The position numbers were made by a program, and so were the translations under genes. Below the pieces are notes generated by a model. The model was not told the origin of the DNA and searched no databases. It saw only the letters and a program-made list of their open reading frames with translations. Shown piece after piece: positions 54,462 through 63,742 of a stretch of DNA of 64,000 nucleotides. The first letter of the stretch is position 1; each line of letters opens with the position of its first letter. Source of the stretch: an uncultured Sulfurovum sp. (GTDB lineage Bacteria; Campylobacterota; Campylobacteria; Campylobacterales; Sulfurovaceae); assembly GCA_902727855.1 (NCBI GenBank), contig CACVAS010000107.1, positions 124,001 to 188,000 on the forward strand. The letters are read 5' to 3'.

Positions 54462-55558
54462 TATTTCGTCCAGTCTAGTGCTTTTTTCTTGGCATCAGTT
54501 ATATATGTATTTAAATCTTCTTCTGTAGATATGAGGGTATTTGTATAATATTCTTTATACCATAGTACCGTTTTTTCAAAAGTCATGTGACTGTTCCAAA
54601 CACTTTTCCACTCTAAAAGTATATTTGCCTTAGAACAATCTAGTTTTAGTAAATTTGCTTCATGTAGAGGCTTATCACCTTTTGCAATGGTGTAGTCAAT
54701 GTCACTCCAATGCTCTTTGACAGACTCAACTACCTTTTGTACAGTAATGGAACCTTCATTTTCAGGACCAAAGTTCCATCCTTCTGCAAACGCTTGTTTG
54801 CCTTCAAGCAGTTTTTGACCAATGGCTAGATAGCCACTTAAGGGTTCAAGCACATGTTGCCAAGGTCGTGTGGCATGAGGGCTTCTAATATCAACTTTTA
54901 ATCCTTGACTTACTGAGAGCATGATATCTGTCATTAATCTATCTTGCGCCCAGTCACCACCACCTATGACATTCCCAGCTCTACAACTTGCCAGTAAAAT
55001 GTTATGTGTTTTACCATAGTCATTCAAATTGAAAAATGAGTTTCTATAAGAGTTCACCACAAGTTCTGCACAGCCTTTAGATGCACTGTATGGGTCATAC
55101 CCACCCATTGGGTCATTTTCTCTATATCCCCATATCCATTCTTTATTTTCGTAGGCTTTATCACTGGTAATATTGACAATGGCTTTGACTGAAGGTGTTT
55201 TTTTAGCAGCCTCAAAAACCTTGATAGTTCCCATGACATTCGTCTCAAATGTATCTACTGGCTCATCGTAAGAGAGTCTTACTAAGGGTTGTGCTGCTAG
55301 ATGAAAAACAATATCAGGTTGGTATGTGGCAAATGTTTCATCTAACTTTTGTTGATCTCTAATATCTGCGATGACGGAGATCATTTTAAAATCAAGAAGA
55401 CTTAGATGGTTTGGTGTTGTAGGTGCTTCAAGGGAATACCCAACAACCTTAGCACCCATCTTACTCAACCAATAAGCCAACCATGAACCTTTAAATCCTG
55501 TGTGCCCAGTGAGGAGCACAGTTTTGTCTTTATATATGCCTTTAAAAAGATCAGTCAT
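54461..55558 (-). CDS. rfbG: CDP-glucose 4,6-dehydratase
   Basis: A 365-residue extended SDR. It has VLLTGHTGFKGSWLAYWLSK, VVGYSLEAPTTPNHL, HLAAQPLVRLSYDEPVDTF, NITSDKAYENKEW and YSASKGCAELV with catalytic Tyr/Lys, features that separate RfbG from dTDP-glucose dehydratases. It forms CDP-4-keto-6-deoxyglucose from CDP-glucose. It overlaps rfbF by 8 bases. Confidence 0.93.
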   Translation of the reverse strand: MTDLFKGIYKDKTVLLTGHTGFKGSWLAYWLSKMGAKVVGYSLEAPTTPNHLSLLDFKMISVIADIRDQQKLDETFATYQPDIVFHLAAQPLVRLSYDEPVDTFETNVMGTIKVFEAAKKTPSVKAIVNITSDKAYENKEWIWGYRENDPMGGYDPYSASKGCAELVVNSYRNSFFNLNDYGKTHNILLASCRAGNVIGGGDWAQDRLMTDIMLSVSQGLKVDIRSPHATRPWQHVLEPLSGYLAIGQKLLEGKQAFAEGWNFGPENEGSITVQKVVESVKEHWSDIDYTIAKGDKPLHEANLLKLDCSKANILLEWKSVWNSHMTFEKTVLWYKEYYTNTLISTEEDLNTYITDAKKKALDWTK

Positions 55559-56330
55559 TCCAAACTATCCAAGGGGCTTCATTGGCATTGTACATATCGT
55601 TAAGAGCAATTTTATCACGAAGCGTATCCATAGGTTTCCAAAACCCTTCATGTCTGAATGCATTGATTTGGCTGTCTTTTGCTAAATTTACCAATGGTGC
55701 CTGTTCAAATACAGTGCTGTCACCTTCAGTAATGTAGTCTAGTACTTTTGGTTCACAGACAAAGAATCCTGCGTTAATCCAGTGGCCGTCACCTCGTGGT
55801 TTCTCTATAAAACTAGATACATGACCATCCTTGTCTATTTCAAGTGCACCAAAGCGACCTTCAGGTTGGACAGATGTCATAGTGAGTGCTTCACCATGTG
55901 ATTTATGAAAAGTAACAAGCTCCTTAATATTTATGTCTGAGACACCATCTCCATAGGTGAGCATAAAAGGTTCATCACCAATGTGCTCTTGAGCTCTTTT
56001 GATGCGTCCACCAGTCATTGTGTTAAGTCCGGTGTCAAGGAGTGTGATTTTCCATGGTTCACTGCTATTATTGTGTACTTCCATGTTACCATTCTTAATA
56101 TCAATAGTTACATCACTTTGGTGTAAAAAATAGTTATGAAAATACTCTTTTATCATATAGCTTTTGTAGCCAAGTAAAATAATAAATTCATTATACCCGT
56201 AGTGTGAATATTGTTTCATGATATGCCATAATATAGGCTTACCACCTATTTCAACCATTGGTTTTGGTTTTGATACTGACTCTTCACTTATTCTTGTCCC
56301 AAATCCACCTGCTAATAGTACTACTTTCAA
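55551..56330 (-). CDS. rfbF: Glucose-1-phosphate cytidylyltransferase
   Basis: A 259-residue nucleotidyltransferase with VVLLAGGFGTRISEESVSKP, KPMVEIGGKPILWHIMKQYS, YGDGVSDINIKEL and FRHEGFWKPMDTLRDK, all typical of RfbF. It makes CDP-glucose from CTP and glucose-1-phosphate and is the first gene of the six-gene minus-strand operon ending at 51328. Confidence 0.95.
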   Translation of the reverse strand: MKVVLLAGGFGTRISEESVSKPKPMVEIGGKPILWHIMKQYSHYGYNEFIILLGYKSYMIKEYFHNYFLHQSDVTIDIKNGNMEVHNNSSEPWKITLLDTGLNTMTGGRIKRAQEHIGDEPFMLTYGDGVSDINIKELVTFHKSHGEALTMTSVQPEGRFGALEIDKDGHVSSFIEKPRGDGHWINAGFFVCEPKVLDYITEGDSTVFEQAPLVNLAKDSQINAFRHEGFWKPMDTLRDKIALNDMYNANEAPWIVWND

Positions 56331-56388
56331 TGCTTACACCTTGTTTCAAAGATTTTAAATAGAAGTATACAGTTTTAATGATTAGGTA

Positions 56389-57807
56389 CTAATTTAATAT
56401 CACATGATACACCGCAGGAAGCCATCCATAATCATCTTTGGTTGTAAATGAAACAGAAGAGGTAGATGACTCCCCAGAACTATTGTAGGCGGTGACACTA
56501 TAAGTGTATGCTGTCCTTGTGATTAAATTACTTAATTGGTATTGGGTTACATTACTACCTACTGTTGCAATATGTACATTGTCTGCATATATTTTAAAGC
56601 CACTTTCATAAGTGGCGTTGTCCTGCCATTGTAGCAGTGCAGCAGAAGTTTCCAATGCACTTACTTGTAGATTACTTGGTGCTGCAGGTATGGGCAATGG
56701 GTCTGTGGTAAAGGTGACATAAGATGTATTGGAATTACCGTTACCATTTGAAGAGACAATTGCTAAGGTATATGATGTATTGGGTTGGAGATTACTTAGC
56801 GTATGTTGTGTGACATTCGCACTTAGTGTGGCTAAACGTGTGTTCCCATTATATATTTTAAACGCAGTTTCATTGTTTGAGTTGTCTGTCCATGTAAGTG
56901 TAACAGAATTATGGGTTATCGATGTGGATTGAAAATTAGTTGGTTGTGAAGGCGTAGGTGAACCTAATATATTTTCTAAAGCATTAAACCAGACAGTTGC
57001 CATCTTAGCATAGCCACTGTCAGTAGGGTGAAGGTAGTCAGCCATATCCCTACTATCATAGTAGATACCTGCACCACTGTACATATTTACTATGACTATA
57101 TCATCACCATTGTTGATACGGCTATTAGCTAAATTAACCAAATTACTATTATAACCTGCAAAGATTGCATCTCTGCCTGGGTGATTTTCATCAGTAGATC
57201 CTAAGATTCTAGCAAGTACGACTGTTATGTCATGGTTATTATTGGTTTCATAGGTGTCAATTTTATCTAGAATACTGTTAAGACCAGAGACATTGGTTGA
57301 TTGATCGTTTGTCCCAAGATGAATGAGAATAATATCTGGGTTTGTAGCAGAGAGTATAGAGTTCATATAACCATTAATGTCATAAGTCGTTGCTCCAGGA
57401 TATCCGTCATTATCCCCATCAAAAGAAGGTGAAACATCCCAACCCGTATTTCTCCTACCTACAAAATTAACAGAATATCCAGCATCTTGTAGTTTATACC
57501 ATAAATGACTTCTATAACTGTGTCGCATGCTATCATCAGTCCTGGTGTCTCCTATAAATATTCCAAAAGTGATGGAGTCTCCTAAAGGTAATATCCTCAC
57601 TGGAGATGAGGATTTAGTGTTAGAAGAAGGTGTCAAGGAAGGCACTTTTTGTTCTAGTTCTTCTAAAAGTTGTAAAGATTTTTCTCGTTCTTCTTCTAAA
57701 AAGTAGTCATATGCTTCTACTTCATACTGATCTACTTCAGCTAGCAAGAGAGATGTTAAAAGATATAATAGTGAGATAATAAAGAATATAGGTCTAATTG
57801 TTTTCAT
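56389..57807 (-). CDS. Secreted SGNH hydrolase with two fibronectin type III domains
   Basis: A 472-residue protein with a signal peptide (to about residue 23), a short Glu-rich helical linker, and an SGNH hydrolase domain (about 65-280) with RILPLGDSITFG, HLGTNDQS and YLHPTDSGYAKM. Two FN3 domains follow (about 285-370 and 375-460; QPTNFQSTSITHNSVTLTW and PAAPSNLQVSALETSAALL). FN3 modules often tether hydrolases to glycans. It may remove acetyl or acyl groups from the surface polysaccharide. The start is likely the ATG at 57807, next to the divergent MBOAT gene. Confidence 0.8.
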   Translation of the reverse strand: MKTIRPIFFIISLLYLLTSLLLAEVDQYEVEAYDYFLEEEREKSLQLLEELEQKVPSLTPSSNTKSSSPVRILPLGDSITFGIFIGDTRTDDSMRHSYRSHLWYKLQDAGYSVNFVGRRNTGWDVSPSFDGDNDGYPGATTYDINGYMNSILSATNPDIILIHLGTNDQSTNVSGLNSILDKIDTYETNNNHDITVVLARILGSTDENHPGRDAIFAGYNSNLVNLANSRINNGDDIVIVNMYSGAGIYYDSRDMADYLHPTDSGYAKMATVWFNALENILGSPTPSQPTNFQSTSITHNSVTLTWTDNSNNETAFKIYNGNTRLATLSANVTQHTLSNLQPNTSYTLAIVSSNGNGNSNTSYVTFTTDPLPIPAAPSNLQVSALETSAALLQWQDNATYESGFKIYADNVHIATVGSNVTQYQLSNLITRTAYTYSVTAYNSSGESSTSSVSFTTKDDYGWLPAVYHVILN

Positions 57808-57898
57808 AATTAAAGATTCCTTTTTAAATCACATTATAACATATCTGTGATTAAGCCCATAAAAGTTATAATCCCCCTAAAAAATCAGGAGAATACAT

Positions 57899-59341
57899 TT
57901 GTTATTTAACTCCTATGAATTTATATTTTTATTTCTTCCCTTTAGTTTTTTTGTCTATTTTTATCTCAATAAAAAACACTATACAGAGTTAAGTAAAGGT
58001 TTTTTGGTAGCAGCGTCACTTTTCTTTTATTCATGGTGGAATATTATTTATTTGCCACTTATATTGCTCTCTTTGATGTTTAATTACAATGTTGGAAAAT
58101 TATTAAGTAGAAAACATAAATCAAAACTATTTTTAGCCATCGGTATTACGGCTAATTTAGCACTGCTGGGTTATTTTAAATACGCAGATTTTTTTATTGG
58201 CAATATAAATAGTGTGGCGGGCACACAAATACCCTTACTTTATTTGGCACTGCCACTTGCAATTAGCTTTTATACTTTTCAACAAATTGCATACTTGGTA
58301 GATAGCTATAGAAATGAAACAAAAGAGTATAACTTTTTAAACTATGCAGTCTTTGTAACTTTTTTCCCTCAGCTCATTGCAGGGCCAATTGTCCATCATT
58401 CGGAGATGATGCCACAGTTTGCTAAGATAAAAAATAAAGTCATTAATTATCGTAACATTGCACTGGGTTTATTTATATTTTCAATGGGATTGTTTAAAAA
58501 GGTTGCCATTGCAGATAGCTTTGCCGTATGGGCAAGTCAAGGTTTTGATGCAGTAGATAAACTCAATATGCTCGAAGGTTGGATTACTTCACTCTCCTAT
58601 ACTTTTCAACTCTATTTTGATTTTTCCGGTTATACCGATATGGCAATTGGTGCAGCGTTACTCTTTAACATCAAACTTCCTATTAACTTCAATTCACCCT
58701 ATAAAGCATTGAACATTCAAGATTTTTGGAGAAGATGGCATATGACTTTAAGTAGGTTTCTAAAAGACTATATCTACATTCCTCTAGGGGGCAATAGAAA
58801 AGGTGAATTTAGAACCTATACAAATCTTTTTGCAACATTCGTATTGGGTGGTATTTGGCATGGTGCGGGGTGGACATTTGTATTTTGGGGCGTACTTCAT
58901 GGCTTAGCACTTGTTATCCATAGAGCTTGGCAAAAACTAGGCTTTAAAATGTACAAAATATTGGCTTGGTTTATTACGTTTAATTTTATTAATGTTGCTT
59001 GGGTTTTCTTTAGGGCAAAAAGTTTTGATGATGCACTAACCCTACTCAGTGCCATGTTTATGGGTGACTTTGTTGTACCTTCGTTTATTAGACGTATGTA
59101 TCCTGTTATAACAGAATGGGGCATAAAGTCAGACTATTGGTGGTTAAAGTTTTATCAAAATGATGTGTATATTCTATTGTGGTTGGTGGCAGGAACGGCT
59201 GTTGTGCTCTTATTACCAAACTCTATGCAGTGGATGAAAAAATTTAGAGCAAATCCTTTTTATATATCATTTACAATAGCTTTATTTATGGCTGTTTTTT
59301 TACTTCACAGAAAAAGTGAATTTATCTATTTTAATTTTTAG
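57899..59341 (+). CDS. MBOAT-family O-acyltransferase (AlgI-like)
   Basis: A 480-residue polytopic membrane protein starting at TTG (MLFNSYEFIFLFLP, the usual family N-terminus) with AGGAG upstream. Family features are FFPQLIAGPIVHHSEMMPQF, YFDFSGYTDMAIGAALLF, NIQDFWRRWHMTLSRFLKDY, YIPLGGNRKG and GGIWHGAGWTFVFWGVLHG with the catalytic His. It moves acetyl groups across the membrane for polysaccharide O-acetylation with the SGNH-type partner encoded next. Confidence 0.93.
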   Translation: MLFNSYEFIFLFLPFSFFVYFYLNKKHYTELSKGFLVAASLFFYSWWNIIYLPLILLSLMFNYNVGKLLSRKHKSKLFLAIGITANLALLGYFKYADFFIGNINSVAGTQIPLLYLALPLAISFYTFQQIAYLVDSYRNETKEYNFLNYAVFVTFFPQLIAGPIVHHSEMMPQFAKIKNKVINYRNIALGLFIFSMGLFKKVAIADSFAVWASQGFDAVDKLNMLEGWITSLSYTFQLYFDFSGYTDMAIGAALLFNIKLPINFNSPYKALNIQDFWRRWHMTLSRFLKDYIYIPLGGNRKGEFRTYTNLFATFVLGGIWHGAGWTFVFWGVLHGLALVIHRAWQKLGFKMYKILAWFITFNFINVAWVFFRAKSFDDALTLLSAMFMGDFVVPSFIRRMYPVITEWGIKSDYWWLKFYQNDVYILLWLVAGTAVVLLLPNSMQWMKKFRANPFYISFTIALFMAVFLLHRKSEFIYFNF

Positions 59342-59349
59342 GAGAGAAT

Positions 59350-60342
59350 ATGAAGTATGTAAAAACAAATAGCTTAAGTTACAGAAAATACGTTCGTTTA
59401 TTATTGAGTATACTAACGCTTATTGTTGGAAGTACATTTTTATATTCCTATCATTATTCTAAATATTATCCTGTACCTATTACTAATAGAGTATCTTTAG
59501 ACGCAAAATTGATGTTTATTCGAGATTTTGAAAATAGAGATAAGGTGGATACCATCATCATGGGTTCATCTATTGGTTTAGATAACGTGGATGGAAAGGT
59601 TTTGGAAAGTGCTTCAAAAACTGTGAATAATGTCTTGAATATATCGGCATTTAGTATGGAAATTTCACATATGGCACAACTTACAGAACTTATTGCACTG
59701 TTTCCTAATACCAAACGTATTGTATACTCTGCGCAGAGTTTAGATTTTACAGGCTCATCTAGATATAAACATCCAAATATAAATTTTATTAAAGAGTATA
59801 TATATTTGGGAAAAGAAAATACAAATTTTAAATATACATTTTTGACATTCAAAAATTTTATTAATATACTCAAACGAAGAATGGAATGGAATAAAAAATA
59901 TATGGCACATAACAATTTTCACAACCTAGACTTTGATTATACTGGGGGAATTTCCCTAGAAATTTATGGAAAAGATATTATTCAAGAAAGATGGAATAGG
60001 GATTTTATAGCCCGTACCAATCAAGGCAGTTATGATGCACTTGATGGGTTAATCAAAAAACTAAAAGAGCAAGATATAAAGTTTTACTTCTTTGCGCAAC
60101 CCTATAGACAACAACTGGTAAAAGAGCATAAGAAAATTAGAACCATACTTACAAAGTTTCATAAGAAATCTGAAGCAGTTGTTGTAGATAATCAAGCATA
60201 TTTTTTAAATCTTCATGATACAACAAATCTCCAAGATGCATATTTCGCAGACCGGATACATTTAAATGCCAAAGGTAGTGTGATTATGGCAAAAGAGATT
60301 GCATCATTTATCGATAATCACGAAAGTAAAGTGAATAGGTAA
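59350..60342 (+). CDS. SGNH-type partner of the MBOAT acyltransferase (DltD/AlgX-like)
   Basis: A 330-residue protein with one N-terminal membrane anchor (about 15-35) and a periplasmic SGNH-like domain: VDTIIMGSSIGLDNVDG (GSS nucleophile) and YFADRIHLNAKGSVIMA with the Asp-x-x-His pair. Such proteins take the acetyl group from MBOAT and place it on the glycan. It lies 8 bases after the MBOAT gene. Confidence 0.75.
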   Translation: MKYVKTNSLSYRKYVRLLLSILTLIVGSTFLYSYHYSKYYPVPITNRVSLDAKLMFIRDFENRDKVDTIIMGSSIGLDNVDGKVLESASKTVNNVLNISAFSMEISHMAQLTELIALFPNTKRIVYSAQSLDFTGSSRYKHPNINFIKEYIYLGKENTNFKYTFLTFKNFINILKRRMEWNKKYMAHNNFHNLDFDYTGGISLEIYGKDIIQERWNRDFIARTNQGSYDALDGLIKKLKEQDIKFYFFAQPYRQQLVKEHKKIRTILTKFHKKSEAVVVDNQAYFLNLHDTTNLQDAYFADRIHLNAKGSVIMAKEIASFIDNHESKVNR

Positions 60343-60351
60343 GAATAAGGT

Positions 60352-61785
60352 ATGACATTAAAGAAAAGAGTATTTGGTGGGGTAAAGTGGGTAGCATTTG
60401 CGAACATAGCCCAACAAGTAGTTTCCCTTATTGGAATCATAGTATTTGCAAAATTACTTTCTCCAGAGGATTTTGGTACATTTAGTATCTTAATGGTTTT
60501 TGTTGGGTTCCTCATTATTTTTAGTGATTTAGGTATTTCTGCTGCACTCATACACTTCGAGAATGCTTCAGAAGAGTTGTTGTCAAGTATGTTTTTTTTC
60601 AATGTCTTCATAGGGTTTACGCTGGCTTTGTTGTTAATACTCTCAGCAGAGCCTATTGCAAAGTTTTTTGACTCCGTGCAACTTAAGCCTTTACTACAAA
60701 TTACAGCGTTAAACTTTATTATTATCAGTTTTAGTATAGTCCAAAAAGCGATACTTCAAAAAAATATTGATTTTAAATATTTATCTTTGATTAATAGTTT
60801 TTCTCTTCTTGTAGGGCTTGTTGTGGGTATTGGGGCTGCTTATTATGGTTATGGTGTCTACAGTCTTGTTATCCAAGTCATCATAGCATCGTTGTTAACT
60901 TCTGTGCTTATTTGGTACTATTCTCAGTGGCGACCTAAATGGTATTTTTCATTTGGTGAGATTAAAAAAATATGGAAATATACCTCTAATCTTTCTTTGT
61001 TTAATATTATTAACTATTTTTCTAAAAATGCAGATAATTTTTTAATTGGTAAATATTTATCTATGTCAGCATTGGGTGTTTATAGTATTGCTTATAAAAT
61101 CATGCTTTATCCTATCCAAAATATCACGAATATTTTGATTCATGTGCTTTTCCCTGCTTTTGCAAAATTACAAGAGGATAATGAAAGATTTAAAAAAGCG
61201 TATTTGCAAGTTATCTTTTACATTGCACTTATTACATTTCCTTTGATGATAGGACTCATGACAGTAGCTGACCTATTAGTCAATTTACTTTTTGAAGATA
61301 AATGGACAGGATTAGCACTTCTTCTGTTTATTTTAGCGCCTGTAGGTATGTTACGCTCTATTTTATCAACAGTTGGTATGATTTATATGTCTAAGGGAAG
61401 TACTGATGTACAACTTAAGTTAGGAACAGTCAATGCTATTGTTATTATTGTTGGGTTTCTCATTGGCTTACAGTTTGGTGTCGTAGGTGTGGCTGTTTCA
61501 TACTTTGTATCTCATATAATTATGTTTTACCCAGTTTTAAAGATTTCATGGAAACAGATAGACTTAGATGTTTATGAAGGATTAGCAAAGATTATGCCAG
61601 TTTTGATCATATCAATGATGATGGGTGCCAGTATTTATTTGTTCGAGGTACTATGGTTCGTAGAAATAGCCAATCATTTTTTACGATTGTTGGTTATGTT
61701 AACTGTGGGCACATTATTGTATTTGGGTATGATTCGTATAAGGTATGGTAGTTTACGTACACTGATACGAAGTGTAAAAAGTTAG
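60352..61785 (+). CDS. Wzx/WzxC-type polysaccharide flippase
   Basis: A 477-residue MATE/MOP-superfamily protein with about 12-14 hydrophobic segments. The N-terminus LKKRVFGGVKWVAFANIAQQ and KLLSPEDFGTFSIL match the WzxC/polysaccharide-biosynthesis group, as does KYLSMSALGVYSIAYKIM. It would flip the lipid-linked glycan unit to the periplasm, downstream of the sugar transferase at 47329. Confidence 0.9.
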   Translation: MTLKKRVFGGVKWVAFANIAQQVVSLIGIIVFAKLLSPEDFGTFSILMVFVGFLIIFSDLGISAALIHFENASEELLSSMFFFNVFIGFTLALLLILSAEPIAKFFDSVQLKPLLQITALNFIIISFSIVQKAILQKNIDFKYLSLINSFSLLVGLVVGIGAAYYGYGVYSLVIQVIIASLLTSVLIWYYSQWRPKWYFSFGEIKKIWKYTSNLSLFNIINYFSKNADNFLIGKYLSMSALGVYSIAYKIMLYPIQNITNILIHVLFPAFAKLQEDNERFKKAYLQVIFYIALITFPLMIGLMTVADLLVNLLFEDKWTGLALLLFILAPVGMLRSILSTVGMIYMSKGSTDVQLKLGTVNAIVIIVGFLIGLQFGVVGVAVSYFVSHIIMFYPVLKISWKQIDLDVYEGLAKIMPVLIISMMMGASIYLFEVLWFVEIANHFLRLLVMLTVGTLLYLGMIRIRYGSLRTLIRSVKS

Positions 61786-61861
61786 TTTGAAAAATCAAAT
61801 AATGTTGTATTCTTGGGTTAATGTATTATATAATAGAAGTTATGTTTAAAAAGGTTAGAAT

Positions 61862-63673
61862 ATGATATTTATACATGTACTTATTGGTTTATTATCAATT
61901 TTTGTGTCACCACATATACTTTTACATAAATTATATAAACATATAAATCTTTCTCTTCGTTTTAGTTACGGAATCATTATTTCATACACGGTAGTATGGA
62001 TACTTGTACTTATTAATTATTATCTTAATTTACCGGATGTTTTTACACTTATTTTTGTTTATATTATTTTTCTATTGTCTGTTATTGATTTTTTACGTAG
62101 TAAATACAATTTTGAAAATACTTCCAAAACTCTTATCCTCTTGTTAGTCAGCCTTGTCATACTTATACCACTATTTAGTCACATTGGTGTAGGATTTAGA
62201 ATTATTGATGCCCTTGCCAGTTGGAATAAGTGGGGCATCGAACTTTACAATAATGAATATAACCCAATTAATGCGGCTTATCCAGTATTGCAACCTGGGA
62301 TTTGGTCACTTATCTATAAAATACAGGGTAATAGTGACATATGGTGGACAGCACAGTTAACATTATTTGCTATACCTCTGCTCGTTATTCTACAACTTAT
62401 TATACTTTATAATGAAAGTAAAAATATTACTTATATTATTATGTCAATTTTATTACTTCCTTACTTTTATTCATCTCATGTTTACAATGGAAATATGGAT
62501 ATACCAGTTATGTTACTTGGAATGTTGAGTTTAATTATATTATATACTGCGGAACTACATAAAAATGAAAAATCATTTGAATACTACATTTATGCTTCAT
62601 TGTTATTGGCTGGTATTGCGTCTATTACTAAGCAAGCTGGTCTTGCGTTTATTGTTTTTAATGTTATTTATATACTATTCAATGTAAAGTCTTTTACCTA
62701 TAAAAAACGATTATTGTATGTTATTATAGGTTCTATGTTATATTTTATTTCCTATCTGTCTTTGTACTATCAAAACAATATTGCTCCTCCTCTTGGAAAT
62801 ATAGATCATTTAGCAGAAATAGCTGAGTACCGGTACAATAAAGAATCTATATCTGAGATTCTAGCATGGGCATATAAAAACTTTTTTCTACTTCCTGAAA
62901 AATTGCCTCTTATTGACACAATTAAAGTAAAATATTTCACTCTTAGCTTAATGATACTTGGGCTTATATTGTTTATGTTCAAAGACTTACGAAAATACAA
63001 TAATATTGCTTTTTTATCTGCTGTATATTTCATACTTTCAAGTATACTTTGGTTTTTTTATTTTTCTTATGATGAACGAAATGCTTTGTGGGTTAAAACA
63101 TTTTATATAATATTCTTCTCTATCAATATCAGTTATTTAATTTCTTATTTCCCGTACAATCTAAAATATATTACTGCATCCATTTTTATACTATTGGTTG
63201 GCTTTTTATTTAATAAGAACGATTTAGCATATCGGGTTCAAGAAAAGTCTCAACAAGGTATTTGCGAGAAATACAAATGTGTAAATTCTGTCAATGAAGC
63301 AAAAAAATTATTAGATGCACATCAAGATAATACTTGTATGCAGATTTATACTAATGAGATGGTAATGCATGCAGATGCACTTGTGAAAGCATATAAGAAT
63401 AAGTTTATTTTAGTGGGAAGAGATTATCATTATCAAAATTTTGAATTTCTTGAACATGATTGTGTCAAAGGGAGATATATTATTTTTAGACAAAACTCTA
63501 CATTACGAACATATGAATGGTCAAAAGTGATTAAGCTTCATGAAGAACGGGTCATCCAACGTGTAAAAAATACCAAGGGCTTAGTTTTCTTTGTCCCTGC
63601 AAATACAAAATTACCAGATGATTACTTTAACAATATGCCCTCAAACCATGGTAATACTGAAGGTACACTCTAA
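61862..63673 (+). CDS. Polytopic membrane protein, possible GT-C glycosyltransferase
   Basis: A 603-residue protein with about 11-12 hydrophobic segments and a soluble C-terminal portion of about 160 residues. A periplasmic loop after the early segments (IDALASWNKWGIELYNNEYN, then AAYPVLQPGIWSLIYK) resembles the GT39/GT83-type dolichol/undecaprenyl-sugar transferase layout with conserved acidic and Trp residues. I do not recognise a specific family. Context suggests decoration of the surface glycan. Confidence 0.5.
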   Translation: MIFIHVLIGLLSIFVSPHILLHKLYKHINLSLRFSYGIIISYTVVWILVLINYYLNLPDVFTLIFVYIIFLLSVIDFLRSKYNFENTSKTLILLLVSLVILIPLFSHIGVGFRIIDALASWNKWGIELYNNEYNPINAAYPVLQPGIWSLIYKIQGNSDIWWTAQLTLFAIPLLVILQLIILYNESKNITYIIMSILLLPYFYSSHVYNGNMDIPVMLLGMLSLIILYTAELHKNEKSFEYYIYASLLLAGIASITKQAGLAFIVFNVIYILFNVKSFTYKKRLLYVIIGSMLYFISYLSLYYQNNIAPPLGNIDHLAEIAEYRYNKESISEILAWAYKNFFLLPEKLPLIDTIKVKYFTLSLMILGLILFMFKDLRKYNNIAFLSAVYFILSSILWFFYFSYDERNALWVKTFYIIFFSINISYLISYFPYNLKYITASIFILLVGFLFNKNDLAYRVQEKSQQGICEKYKCVNSVNEAKKLLDAHQDNTCMQIYTNEMVMHADALVKAYKNKFILVGRDYHYQNFEFLEHDCVKGRYIIFRQNSTLRTYEWSKVIKLHEERVIQRVKNTKGLVFFVPANTKLPDDYFNNMPSNHGNTEGTL

Positions 63674-63742
63674 TCATATGTATAAGCTTTGACAGTTTAG
63701 GTACAAATTAGATAAAATTACTTTATATAAAAGGATACAATA

